A DNA stretch of 64,000 bases, taken from positions 62,001 through 126,000 of the forward strand of contig NZ_JACJSZ010000005.1 in NCBI RefSeq assembly GCF_014698445.1. Direction: 5' to 3'. Below are positions 38,335-47,618 of the stretch, in pieces. The position numbers and the translations under genes are program-made. Source of the stretch: Microcystis elabens FACHB-917 (GTDB lineage: Bacteria; Cyanobacteriota; Cyanobacteriia; PCC-6307; Cyanobiaceae). The notes under the pieces are model-generated. The model was given only the letters and a program-made list of their open reading frames with translations, searched no databases and was not told the DNA's origin. Every line of letters starts with the position of its first letter. Position 1 is the stretch's first letter.

Positions 38335-40005
38335 ATGAGCAGAACCTTCGCGGACTTCGCCCAGCGGGCCGACTATTCGCTGCTGGATACTCTGCGGGCG
38401 GATCCCCAGGCCAGCGTCGACGGCCAGGATCACCGGCCCCGCCAGGTGTTCTCCGGCCACTACGTGCCGGTGACCCCTACGCCGCTGCCGGAGCCGCGGC
38501 TGGTGGCCCTCGGCGCCAGCCTGTTCCGGGAGCTGGGCCTGGGCGAGGAGCTGGCCCACGACGAAGGCTTCCTGCGCCTGTTCTCCGGCGACATCGGCGC
38601 GGCCACCGGTCCGATGCGCCCGTTCGGCTGGGCCACCGGCTATGCCCTGTCGATCTACGGCACCGAGTACACCCAGCAGTGCCCGTTCGGCACCGGCAAC
38701 GGCTACGGCGATGGCCGGGCGATCTCGGTGTTCGAGGGTGTGTTCGAGGGCCGGCGCTGGGAGATGCAGCTCAAGGGCGGCGGGCCGACGCCCTACGGCC
38801 GCGGCGCCGATGGCCGCGCCGTGCTGCGCTCGAGTGTGCGTGAGTTCCTGGCGCAGGAGTTCATGCACGCCCTGGGGGTGCCCACCTCCCGCTCCCTGTC
38901 GCTGATCGTGTCCCGCTCCGAAACGGTGCGCCGGCCCTGGTACTCCCCGGACTCCCGTTCCTTCGATCCCGACATCCTGGTGGACAATCCGGCGGCGATC
39001 ACCACCCGGGTGGCGCCGTCGTTCCTGCGGGTGGGCCAGCTGGAGCTGTTCGCCCGCCGTGTCCGCAGCGGGGCCCATCCGGAGGCGCTGCAGGAGCTGC
39101 GGATGATCGTGGCGCACCTGATCGAACGCCACTACCGGAGCGAGATCGATCCGGCGCTGGATTTCAGTGAGCAGGTGCTCGAGCTGGCGCGCCTGTTCCG
39201 CGGCAGGCTCACCGCCCTGGTGGCCGACTGGATCCGGGTCGGCTACTGCCAGGGCAACTTCAACAGCGACAACTGCGCCGCCGGCGGCTACACCCTCGAC
39301 TACGGCCCCTTCGGCTTCTGCGAACGGTTCGACCCCCGCTTCCAGCCCTGGACCGGCGGCGGCCAGCACTTCTGCTTCTTCAACCAGCCGGCGGCGGCCG
39401 AAGCCAATTACACGATGTTCTGGAGTGCCCTGCGGCCGCTGCTGGAGGACGCCGCCGAGGCCTTGGCGCGGCTGGATGGGATCCACGGGGGCTTCGCGGC
39501 GGCGATGCAGGAGGCGCTCGAGTCGATGTGGGCCCGCAAGCTCGGCCTGGCGACCTACGACGCCGCCCTGATGAACGAGCTGCTGGAGCTGATGCTGCGC
39601 TCCCGGGTGGATTACGGGATCTTCTTCCGCCGGCTGTCGGAGATTCCCGCGGATGTATCCGCCCTCAGGGAGAGCTTCTACCAGCCCAGCTCCGAGGAAC
39701 TCGATGGCCAATGGGGCGGCTGGCTGCAGCGCTGGCGGGAGCGGGTCGCGGCCGGCGGCGACCTCCAGGCCACGGCGGCGGCGATGCAGCGGGTGAACCC
39801 GGCCGTCAACTGGCGCGAATGGCTGGTGGTGCCCGCCTACGAGCGGGCGGCGCTGGGTGATTTCAGCCTGATCCAGGAACTGCAGGCCGTGTTCAGCCGT
39901 CCCTACGAGGCGCTCCCCCCCGAGCTGGAGGCGACCTACGACCGGCTCAGGCCCCGGGAGTTCTTCAACGCCGGCGGGGTGTCCCACTACAGCTGTTCGT
40001 CGTGA
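38335..40005 (+). CDS. selO: SelO/YdiU-family protein adenylyltransferase (pseudokinase)
   Basis: SelO transfers AMP to Ser, Thr or Tyr of proteins involved in redox control. The 556-residue protein has the glycine-rich stretch [60 protein letters not shown] (metal-binding region) and the C-terminal HYSCSS, where some relatives have Sec. Start is the ATG at 38335, directly after a GTG codon. The frame is intact although the flanks are pseudogenes. Confidence 0.88.
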   Translation: MSRTFADFAQRADYSLLDTLRADPQASVDGQDHRPRQVFSGHYVPVTPTPLPEPRLVALGASLFRELGLGEELAHDEGFLRLFSGDIGAATGPMRPFGWATGYALSIYGTEYTQQCPFGTGNGYGDGRAISVFEGVFEGRRWEMQLKGGGPTPYGRGADGRAVLRSSVREFLAQEFMHALGVPTSRSLSLIVSRSETVRRPWYSPDSRSFDPDILVDNPAAITTRVAPSFLRVGQLELFARRVRSGAHPEALQELRMIVAHLIERHYRSEIDPALDFSEQVLELARLFRGRLTALVADWIRVGYCQGNFNSDNCAAGGYTLDYGPFGFCERFDPRFQPWTGGGQHFCFFNQPAAAEANYTMFWSALRPLLEDAAEALARLDGIHGGFAAAMQEALESMWARKLGLATYDAALMNELLELMLRSRVDYGIFFRRLSEIPADVSALRESFYQPSSEELDGQWGGWLQRWRERVAAGGDLQATAAAMQRVNPAVNWREWLVVPAYERAALGDFSLIQELQAVFSRPYEALPPELEATYDRLRPREFFNAGGVSHYSCSS

Positions 40006-40071
40006 CAGGACCATGGGCCCATGACCGTGGCCCGTAACGCGTCCACTAACCTCTCTTTCTGCTTCAGCTCC

Positions 40072-41182
40072 ATGGCTGCCTATCTGGATCTCGACCGCCC
40101 CTGGCTGTCGGAGAAGCTGCTGGCCTGGCCCCTCCTGCCGAGCGTGGATCTGCGGCCGGAGTCCGCCCTCTCCCTGGGGCGTTCGAACTGCCCCTGCTGC
40201 TGGTGCGCGGCGCCGACGGCAGGAGGTCGGCCCACATCGATGTCTGCCCCCACCGGCCGGTGTCGTTCTCGTGCGGGGGCCAGCCGCCGCTGGTGAAGGG
40301 CTCGGTGGTGCGCTGCCCCTACCACTTCCAGGAGTTCGACAGTCGGGCCGCTGCGTGGCCACCCTCCACGGCGAAACCGGCCAGGCCGAGCACCTGGTGA
40401 CGCTGCCGGTGCGCGAGTGGGGCGGTTTCCTCTGGCCGCCGGCGGGCCGGGCGCTGTTCTCGGGCGATCCGCGGGCCTGGCATGCGCCGGAGGTGGCCGA
40501 GGCCCTGGCGGCGGCACGGCTGCCGCAGGAGTTCGCGCGGGAGCTCAACGATGCCGGCCGCACCGACTGCCTGCCCCTGTTCCACTACCGCTATCCGGTC
40601 GGGCCCTGGGGGCTGGTGCTCACCAGCGGCATCGACCACACCCACGGCTTCCATGTGCACAGCATCGCCCGCACGGTGCATCGTCTGCGGCGCTGGATGG
40701 GCCAGGAGACCCTCAGCGGCCTGCACATGGTGTGCGACGACGACGAGCAGTCGGTGCTGGTCACTTACGCGCAATACCGAGAGAATATGCGGGCCGACTG
40801 GAAGGTGGGCGGCGCCCCCAATCTCTGGCTCAACAAGCTCGATGACGGCCTGCACCCGGCGGTGCTGTTCGTTCCCGACAGCCGCGGCAGCACCGTGCTG
40901 CGGGGGTGCCTCTACGCCGGGGGCGCCTGGCGGGGACTGCTCGAGAACGGACCGATGCGCAAGGCCCTGCACGATCTCTCCAACCACAACAACGAGGAGG
41001 ACCGCCTCTTCATCGAGAGCCAGGCGCAGACGCTGCGAGATGGGGTGATCCCGGTGGGCAATGCCAGCGTCAACGCCGCCCCGGTGTACCGCTTCTTCCG
41101 CTACCTGGAGGCGATGACGGGCACGGCGATCCAGTTCGGCCACAAGCCCCGCCCCGGGGATCTGCTGGCTCAGGTGAGCTGA
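40072..41182 (+). pseudogene. Rieske [2Fe-2S] domain protein, two frameshifts
   Basis: The start (MAAYLDLDRPWLSEKLLAWP) is in one frame to about 40180. The Rieske domain, with DVCPHRPVSFSC and VRCPYHFQEFD (Cys-x-His and Cys-x-x-His ligands), is in a second frame to about 40335. The remainder (VATLHGETGQAEHLVTLPVR to RPGDLLAQVS) is in a third. Restoring one nucleotide at each break gives a continuous protein of about 370 residues resembling Rieske oxygenases. The 3' end overlaps the convergent gene by 13 nt. Confidence 0.7.
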
Positions 41183-42184
41183 AGCAGCTCCTGGGCGATG
41201 GGCCGGTCGGCCTCGATCAGGTGCTCCCCCGGCGGCCAGGGCGCCAGTCCGGCGGGCATGGCCGTGAGGATGGCGCGGTCCTGATCGATCAACCCCTGCT
41301 CGAAACGCACCATCGCCTCGTCCGGAACGTCCTGCTCGCGGTCGTTGCGGAAGTAGAAGCGGGTCACCTGGGTGGAGGTCTCGTTGCGGGGCACGGCGTA
41401 GAGCACGATCCGCTGGCGCAGGCCGTTGGGCCAGGCCAGCTCGAGGCTCAGCCCCAGGGGCGCGATCCAGCGCACGGTGCGCTCCACCGTGAGCGTGCCG
41501 GCCTCTTCGCCGAGGGTGCTGGTGAGCACGGCGTTGTTGTGCACCTGCAGCGGGATGGAGAAGCGGAAGCCATCCGGCAGTTCCTCCAGGCCGCCGGATC
41601 GGATCGGGAATCGGGCTGGTGGCCTCCAGCAGGCCGCGGTGAACGAAGAAGTGGTGGAAGTTGTCGAGGCCGTTCTCGATCAGGCGGAAGGGGGAGCACT
41701 CCCATCGTTCCCAGAACCCCGGAATGAGGCGATGGGCGCTGTCGTGCTCCTCGGGAAAGCAGGGGGGCGGCAGCAGGGCCTCCCCGCCCGGGCAGACCCA
41801 GGCGTAGCCGCAGCTCTCGCGCACGGGGAGCAGCGGCAGGGCGCAGGCGGCGGGGATGGGACGCTCCGGCTGCTGGGGGATGGAGCGGCAGAGGCCGTCG
41901 CCATCGAAGCTCCAGCCGTGATACGGGCAGACGAGCTGCCCCTGCGGGCTGCGGCGGCCGCCCGAGAGGCGGGGGCAGCGATCCGGGGCGGCCCGCACCC
42001 GCTCGTCGCCGACGCGCCAGAGCACCAGGGTGTCGCCCAGCAGTTCGATGGACACGGGCTCGTGGCCCAGCTGGCCCAGCGGCAGCACCGGGTACCAGAA
42101 GGGACGCAGGCAGGCTGGATCGAGGCCGTCGTGAATGGGCCCATTCTCCGTCCGTTTCCCTGGCGCTGCGCCGTCCCGTTTCAA
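41170..42184 (-). pseudogene. Second Rieske oxygenase-like protein, frameshifted and lacking a Rieske ligand
   Basis: Likely start is TTG 42184, overlapping the stop of the MFS gene as TTGA. The protein reads GLDPACLRPFWYPVLPLGQL, DRCPRLSGGRRSPQGQLVCP, YHGWSFDGDGLCRS and FRLIENGLDNFHHFFVHRGL (mononuclear iron His region). A frame change at about 41595 (PIPDPI to GGLEELPDGFRFSI) leads to the C-terminal part ending IAQELLQLT. The first Rieske pair should be Cys-x-His, but here it is CPRLSG with no His. Confidence 0.7.
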
Positions 42185-43210
42185 CCCAGCCGTTCCTGGA
42201 GCCTCACCAGGATGGCCAGCAGCAGGGCCAGCGCCACCAGGGTTAGGGCCAGGGGCACCTGGCTGCCGCCGGGCAGCGTCACCACCAGGGCCACCAGCAG
42301 GGCCGTGCCCTCCTGCTGCAGAAAACCGGTGAGGGCCGAGGCCTGGCCGGCCCGCTCCGGAAAGGCCTGCATGGGCATCCCCAGGCCGAGCGGCACCAGC
42401 AGGCCCACCCCCGGCACCGCCAGGAGCATCGGCAGCAGCAGGCTGGCCGGATCGAACCGGCCCGCCACGCCCAGCGGCAGCATCGTGGCGCTGCCGGCCA
42501 GGACGGCCGCCACGCCGACCCTGAGCAGGACCTGCTGACCCAGCCGTTCCACGCTGCGGGAGAGCGCCAGGGAGCCCAGGAGATAGGCGGCGCTGAGGGA
42601 GAGGCTCAGGCTGCCGAAGGCGGCGGAGCTGAACCCGAAGCGGCGCTCGAACGCCAGGGGGCTGGCGGCGTCGAAGGCGGCCACCAGGCCGGTGCCGAGG
42701 GTGGCGATCAGCGCCGGCACCAGGAAGCGCGGGCCCCTCAGCAGTCGGCCGTAGCCGACGAGGCAGGCCCGGACGCTGGGGTGCGCTCCGGCGCCGGGCG
42801 GGAGGGCGCGTGTTTCCTCGAGGTGGCGGGCCAGATAGGCCAGGGAGAGGGCGCCAAGGAGCGCCAGCAGCAGATCGTCGCCGCGCCAGGACCCCAGCTG
42901 GCCGATCCAGCCGCCCAGGAACGGCCCCAGCCCGAGGGCCAGGGCGAAGCTGATCCCCACCACCCCCATCGCCCGTGCCAGCGGCCGGCCGCTGACCACA
43001 TCCCGCAGGCAGGCCCGCGACACGCTGGTGCCGCAGCCGGCCCCCACCCCCCACCCCCTGCAGCAGCCGCAGCGCCAGCAGCACCCCGAAGTCCGCCGCC
43101 ATCGCCGGCAGCGAGGGCAACGCCATGAACAGGCCCGCCTGGCCCAGGGTGATCCCCAGGCAGGCGTAGACGGTCTGTGGCCGGCCAGCCGTGGCGGCGC
43201 CCGTCGCCAT
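42181..43210 (-). pseudogene. MFS transporter (Bcr/CflA-like), internal deletion and 7-bp duplication
   Basis: The N-terminus (LGITLGQAGLFMALPSLPAM then AADFGV) is TM1 of a DHA1-type exporter, but it runs directly into LLALRLLQG, the TM4-associated motif, so about 60 residues (TM2-3) are missing. Just after, GTGGGGG occurs twice in tandem and shifts the frame. The rest (VGAGCGTSVSRACLRD to RLQERLG, 42181-43047) is open with about nine hydrophobic segments. Both lesions are inactivating. Confidence 0.7.
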
Positions 43211-43498
43211 CAGCGCACCCGCGAAGTGGAACGACTCTGCCGGGCCTGGCGCCGCCCGTGAGGTGCGGCCGGTGTGGCTGGGTTCGTGCCGGAGGACGCC
43301 TTCGCGGTGGATCCAGGGGGCGTCATCGCGCAGGATGCCGTAGCCGCCAGGCTTCTGCGCAGCAGTGGGCGGCTTCGATTTCGGCGCGGCTGTGGCGGCC
43401 TTGAACGCGCACCGGGATCGGCAGGGCCCAGGGCGGCGGGTGGAGGCGGCGATCGGGATCGTCGAGGAGGAGCAGGCGCGTTTGCCCGCCCCATTCCC
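43211..43498. other. Non-coding remnant stretch
   Basis: 288 nt between the MFS pseudogene and the hicB remnant. Several open frames exist on both strands but none is longer than about 80 usable codons or similar to a family I know. It is best treated as decayed sequence. Confidence 0.4.
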
Positions 43499-43710
43499 GA
43501 CCTACACGGCAATACACGCAACGAAGAAAGCCAGACATGCCATCGCAATGCTTCCAATCGGTGGTGGGGCAGGGCGACAGATACGAAGCAGCCCTTGAGC
43601 ATGTGCGCTCCGCTCTTGCCTTTCACATCGAGACTTTTGGGATGGAATCCCTGATCTAGGAGGATCCTGTCGAGGAGGTTTTCCTGGCCGAAACCGTACT
43701 GGTTGGCTGA
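43499..43710 (+). pseudogene. HicB-like antitoxin remnant with in-frame stop
   Basis: The frame from ATG 43537 reads CFQSVVGQGDRYEAALEHVR then SALAFHIETFGMESLI and TAG (43657-43659), continuing in the same frame as EDPVEEVFLAETVLVG to TGA 43708-43710. The G(Q)GDxYEAALEHVxxAL pattern is the HicB core. A possible shifted 5' piece, PTYTAIH, lies just upstream at 43499. The TGA overlaps the ATG of a hicA-like start (TGATG), the usual hicBA-type coupling. Assignment is by pattern only. Confidence 0.5.
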
Positions 43711-43737
43711 TGTCGAAGTTTCCGGTGGATGTCTTCA
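43710..43737 (+). pseudogene. HicA-like toxin start, truncated after 8-9 codons
   Basis: ATG at 43710 encodes MSKFPVDV, which matches the N-terminus of cyanobacterial HicA mRNA interferases (typically MxKFPVDAP). The similarity ends at about 43734, where hepT-like sequence on the opposite strand begins within about 12 nt. It is too short for firm identification, but its position after a hicB-like frame with TGATG supports it. Confidence 0.4.
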
Positions 43738-43746
43738 CAACACCAG

Positions 43747-43881
43747 CTAGGGCACCGGGGGATTGGTTCTCAGCACATCCAGCAAAGAGGTTTTCAAGCC
43801 AGGGAGGTCGTTCTGGATCGCATCCCAGAGAATCTGCTGATCCACGGTTTGGTAAACATGGATGATTCTGTTGCGTGTACT
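43747..43881 (-). pseudogene. HepT-like (DUF86) toxin C-terminal fragment
   Basis: The minus strand encodes STRNRIIHVYQTVDQQILWD followed by AIQNDLPGLKTSLLDVLRTN and a stop. RNRIIH is the Rx4H HEPN motif of HepT RNases (here R-N-x-x-x-H form), and the WDxIQNDLPxL segment is typical of the C-terminus. The N-terminal two-thirds are absent, and no MntA nucleotidyltransferase partner is present. Confidence 0.6.
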
Positions 43882-43936
43882 CAGGGAACCGGATCCACCG
43901 CCCCTACCATCTCCTCAGCACAGCGAGCGGGAAGCT

Positions 43937-44293
43937 ATGTCGTGCCACGCCTGGCTGGTGGGGGGGCTGATCGCCCTCACCGGGGACCTGGCCCAGGCCC
44001 CACCGCCCCCGCCGCCGCCGGTCTCGCCTCAGCAGCCGCCTCAGGCGGCAGCCCGCTTCGGTGCCGAGATCCTGGGCAGCCCCGGCAACCGCACCCGCTA
44101 CGGGCATCCCGGCGGGACAGCACCAGCGGCCGGGGCCGGAACCCTGCCGGCCGTCGGCCCCCCGGAGCGCCCCCTGACGGTGCCCGTCAACGAACGGGTG
44201 GAGTTCACTCCGACGATGGAGGAGGGGCCGTTCCAGCAGCCCACCCTGCGGGGCCTGTTCCGCTGGGATCTGCAGCAGCCCGCTTCCCGCTGA
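43937..44293 (+). CDS. Hypothetical Pro-rich exported protein
   Basis: 118 residues starting MSCHAWLVGGLIALTGDLAQ, a short hydrophobic signal-like segment, then a run of eight prolines (APPPPPPPPVSP region) and a Gly/Pro-rich body with VPVNERVEFTPTMEEGPFQQ near the end. No known domain. It is convergent with the GDT1-family gene, 6 nt apart. Confidence 0.5.
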   Translation: MSCHAWLVGGLIALTGDLAQAPPPPPPPVSPQQPPQAAARFGAEILGSPGNRTRYGHPGGTAPAAGAGTLPAVGPPERPLTVPVNERVEFTPTMEEGPFQQPTLRGLFRWDLQQPASR

Positions 44294-44299
44294 GGCGCC

Positions 44300-44989
44300 T
44301 CAGCCGATCGCCTTCCATATCGACAGGAGTCCGAAGGCCAGAAACAGGCCCCCACTGAGGCGGTAAAGCACCCTCTCGCTGATCCGGCCGCCGATCCACT
44401 GGCCCGCCCCCACCGCCAGCCAGGTGACCAGCGCATGGCCGAGGAGCGTGCCGGCCAGCAGGCCGGCGAAGCTGAACGCCGGGGCCGCCGCCAGGAAGAT
44501 GGTGGCGAACTGGGTGCGGTCCCCGAGTTCGGCCAGGAACACCAGCACGAAGGCCTCCCAGATCACGGCGCCGGGACCCCGGACACGGCCATCGCTCTCG
44601 GCCGCAGCGATGGCCGCCTCCGCCTCGTGGGCCTCTTCCGCGGCCGCATCGGCCGGAAGGCGGGATGCATCGAGCAGAAGCTTCAAGCCGAACCCCAGGA
44701 ACAGGACCGCCGCCAGCCAGGGAACCACGGCCTGGGGCAGCCACTCCCGGAGGCCGTATCCCATGCCCAGGGACAGCAGGGTGACCAGGGTGAGGGCGGC
44801 GAAGGCCCCCAGAAACACCCAGCGGGGGCGATGGCGGGCCGCCAGGATCAGCGCCATGAAGAAGGTCTTGTCGCCCAGCTCGGCCAGGGTGATGGCCGTG
44901 AGGCTGGAGCCGAAGGCGGCCAGGCCGGGATCACCGGCGGAAGGGAGGGTCATGGGGGCGTCGGGCACGCCGCCATCGGCGCTGGACAT
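44300..44989 (-). CDS. TMEM165/GDT1 (UPF0016) family cation transporter
   Basis: This family transports Mn2+ (and Ca2+) with proton exchange; cyanobacterial members protect photosystem manganese balance. The 229-residue protein contains both family motifs, AITLAELGDKTFFMALILA and VLVFLAELGDRTQFATIFLA (ExGDKT and ExGDRT), in one chain, with six to seven hydrophobic segments and an acidic loop between the halves (about residues 113-135). Many cyanobacteria split the halves into two genes. It lies 52 nt from the IS element. Confidence 0.87.
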   Translation of the reverse strand: MSSADGGVPDAPMTLPSAGDPGLAAFGSSLTAITLAELGDKTFFMALILAARHRPRWVFLGAFAALTLVTLLSLGMGYGLREWLPQAVVPWLAAVLFLGFGLKLLLDASRLPADAAAEEAHEAEAAIAAAESDGRVRGPGAVIWEAFVLVFLAELGDRTQFATIFLAAAPAFSFAGLLAGTLLGHALVTWLAVGAGQWIGGRISERVLYRLSGGLFLAFGLLSIWKAIG

Positions 44990-45041
44990 CGGGACCGGCC
45001 GCAGACGAGGGCGATGCCGGGAGAGTCGCTGGGGAGGCTAG

Positions 45042-46814
45042 GAGCGTGTCGCGCATAGATCCAGCAGGCACTCTCCACGGGCGAACCTGAATCTGACCAG
45101 ATCTCAGTGACTGCAATGGATCTGGGCAATTAACTGAGGCATGCAGAAGCGCAAGACCTTTCGCCCCTGGCAGCCGGAGCAGACCACCCTGCTGCCGCCG
45201 TCGCCCCGCGAGTGGCTCTCCGAGGACCATTAGGGTGTATCTCCTGCTGGACCTGATCGACGAGCTGGATCTCTCGGCCATCCTGATTCCAGCTCAGGCC
45301 AAGGATCCCCGCGGCGAGAAGGGGTTTGACCCGCGGATGATGACGATGCTCCTGCTCTACGCCTACTGCGAGGGCATCGTCTCCTCCCGCAAGATCGAGC
45401 GTGCCTGCTACGAGGATCTGGCCTTCCGGGTGTTGACCGGTAATCAGCAGCCGGACCACAGCCGGATCAGTGATTTTCGCCGCCGCAACCTCGATGCGCT
45501 CAAGGGTCTGTTTGTTCAGATCCTGCGGCTCTGCCAGATCACCGGCATGGTGAGTCTGGGCCATGTGGCCCTCGATGGCACCAAGGTTCAGTCCAATGCC
45601 TTCAAGCACAAGGCCATGAGCCACGAGCGGATGCTCAGGGCGGAGAAGGAGCTGGAAAAGGAGATCAACGCTTTGATCCGCAAGGCCGAGATCCTGGATG
45701 CCCAGGAAGACCGCAAGTACGGCAAGGGCAACCTGGGCAGCGACCTGCCGGATGAACTGAGACACAAGCAGAGCCACCTCGAGAAAATCCGTCAGGCCCG
45801 AAAGGAGATGGAGGCGGAGACCGCTGCCGCTGCTGCGCGGCAGCGGCAGGAGGAAGCGGAGAAGGCCAGAGCGAAAGTGGCCTCAGCCGAGGAATCGAAT
45901 GCAGCAGCTGCCGAGCAGGCCAAGCTGAACAGGAGAGCGGAGGCGACAGCCAGCAAGGTCAAGGCCGCCAAGGAGAAGGCGATCGAGGCTGCCGAGAACG
46001 CTGGGCTGGAGCCACCGGATCTGGAACGCCTGGAGGCTGACGCGATGCCCAGGCGTGGCCTGCCCGGAAAGCTGACGGCATACCCATGCACAAGACCCAG
46101 CGCCACTTCACCGATTCCGACAGCCATCTCATGCAGTCCGGCGGGTCCTATCTGCAGGGCTACAACTGCCAGCTGGCCGTCGACAGCGACCATCAGGTGA
46201 TCGTGGCAGTGGGCGTGAGCAATCAGCCGCCGGATGCAGAGCACCTGGATCCCAGGCTCAAGCGGATTTCTGCCAGCGCCGGAGCATTGCCGGATGTGAT
46301 GACGATGGATGCGGGCTACTGGAGTGAGGACAACGCCAACGCCTGCAGCGATCAGGGCATTGATGCGTACATCGCCACCGGTCGCCTGCCGCACGGCCAA
46401 CCCCCTCCGCCGCTGCGGGGGCCTTTGTCCAGAGGTGCCGATGCCAAAGCTCGCATGGCCCGCAAGCTCAGAAGCAAGAAGGGATCGGCGATCTACGCCC
46501 AGCGCAAGGCGATCGTGGAGCCGGTGAACGGACAGATCAAGGAGGGCCGGGGCCTGCGCAGATTTCTGCTGCGAGGCCTGGAGAAAGTGAATGGCGAGTG
46601 GCACCTGATCGCGGCCACGCATAACTTGCTCAAGCTGTTCCGTTTCAGGCGAGCCCAGCAGCAGGTGCTGATGGCAGCGACGGGATAATGGGAAGAGGTA
46701 ACTGCCTCATCCGCCGGACGACATCGCCGCCGCTCAACCAGGAACCCACCGGTACTGCCGAACAGAACCCGTGTTGTGCTTCCAGTGCTGCTGGTCGCTA
46801 CGGACGACAAACTC
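45042..46814 (+). mobile_element. Degenerate IS1182-type insertion sequence with CTAG target duplication
   Basis: The ends form imperfect inverted repeats: GAGCGTGTCGCGCATAG (left) and, in reverse complement, GAGTTTGTCGTCCGTAG (right), with similarity continuing for about 30 bp. CTAG flanks both sides (45038-45041 and 46815-46818), consistent with a 4-bp target duplication. The element is 1773 bp and carries one broken transposase gene. The boundaries are inferred from repeats and were not compared with a database. Confidence 0.75.
45141..46688 (+). pseudogene. IS1182-family transposase, stop codon plus frameshift
   Basis: The DDE transposase starts MQKRKTFRPWQPEQTTLLPP. A TAG stops it after 30 codons (45231-45233), although the same frame continues YLLLDLIDELDLSAILIPAQ, RKIERACYEDLAFRVLTGNQ and SDFRRRNLDALKGLF (the DUF772 region), then a coiled Ala/Glu/Lys-rich insert. 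Near 46060 the sense shifts by one nucleotide to QSGGSYLQGYNCQLAVDSDH, DAGYWSEDNANAC and RKAIVEPVNGQIKEGRGLRR, which carry the remaining acidic residues. No full-length product can be made. Confidence 0.85.
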
Positions 46815-46872
46815 CTAGGTGCCGGCTGGCCCAGGGCGGGCGGCGGCCGGCGGGCGCGTCAGCGGGGGGCCA

Positions 46873-47025
46873 TCAGGCGCCGGCGAACAGCCAGAGGCCG
46901 AGGGCCAGCAGCAGCCAGCCCAGCCAGCCCAGTTCGAACAGGGGGGTGGCCAGATGCACCAGGGGCACCAGCACCCAGTGACTCAGGGACACCCCCAGCA
47001 GCACCACCAGCAGGAGTGGCAGCAT
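46873..47025 (-). CDS. Small hydrophobic protein downstream of tsaC
   Basis: A 50-residue frame: MLPLLLVVLLGVSLSHWVLV followed by PLVHLATPLFELGWLGWLLL and a short end. It is nearly all hydrophobic with two potential membrane spans. Its ATG shares one base with the tsaC stop (TGATG), so translation is probably coupled. Function unknown. Confidence 0.6.
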   Translation of the reverse strand: MLPLLLVVLLGVSLSHWVLVPLVHLATPLFELGWLGWLLLALGLWLFAGA

Positions 47026-47618
47026 CAGGCCCCTCCCGCGCCCGGCGCCGGGGTGGCCCCGGAGCGGAGCACAGCCCAGGGGTCGTCGCCGTGCTCCTCC
47101 CCCCGCCAGGCCAGAACGGTGCTGGCCTGTCCGGAACCGGAGGGCCAGGGCAGGGGCTCCAGCAGAGCCAGCCCGGGGAACTGCCGGGCGGCCTCCGCCG
47201 CGGTGGTGGCCGGGGGCTGGCCGGAACGGTTGGCGCTGGTGGTGGCGAGCGGGCCGCTGAGGCGCAGCAGCTCCCGGGCCCGCTGGCAGGCCGGCACCCG
47301 CAGGCCGAGGCTGGTGCCACCGGGATGGAGATGGTCGGTTAGGGCTCCGGTGATCGGCAGCACCAGGGTGACGGCCCCGGGCCAGCTGAGCCGGGCCTGC
47401 TCCAGCCAGGCCTCCTGCCAGGGCACCCCGAGGGCCTCGATCAGCTGGGGCAGGTCAGCCCCCATCAGGATCAGCGGCTTGTCGGCTGGCCGCTGCTTGA
47501 GGCGCCAGAGCAGGGCGGCCGCCTCCGGCCGGCAGGCCAGGGCCGGCAGGGTGTCCGTGGGGAACAGGACGGCCTCACCGGCCGCCAGGCGCCTGACCAG
47601 GTCGGAAGGACCGGTCAT
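47025..47618 (-). CDS. tsaC: L-threonylcarbamoyladenylate synthase (YrdC/Sua5 family)
   Basis: Makes threonylcarbamoyl-AMP for the t6A37 modification of ANN-decoding tRNAs. The 197-residue protein has the nucleotide-site segments AGEAVLFPTDTLPALACRPE, LKQRPADKPLILMG and the SANRSGQPPA motif, typical of YrdC-type domains without the Sua5 C-terminal domain. It overlaps the end of prmC by 4 nt. Confidence 0.9.
   Translation of the reverse strand: MTGPSDLVRRLAAGEAVLFPTDTLPALACRPEAAALLWRLKQRPADKPLILMGADLPQLIEALGVPWQEAWLEQARLSWPGAVTLVLPITGALTDHLHPGGTSLGLRVPACQRARELLRLSGPLATTSANRSGQPPATTAAEAARQFPGLALLEPLPWPSGSGQASTVLAWRGEEHGDDPWAVLRSGATPAPGAGGA

Noticed and set aside
39980-40005. Selenocysteine in SelO
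   Set aside because: The C-terminus reads SCSS with TGC for Cys and an ordinary TGA stop after the final Ser; nothing suggests a Sec codon.
45141-46688. Programmed frameshifting to make the transposase
   Set aside because: An early in-frame TAG after 30 codons also interrupts the gene, and the shift site near 46060 shows no slippery heptamer typical of IS frameshifting. Decay is the simpler reading.
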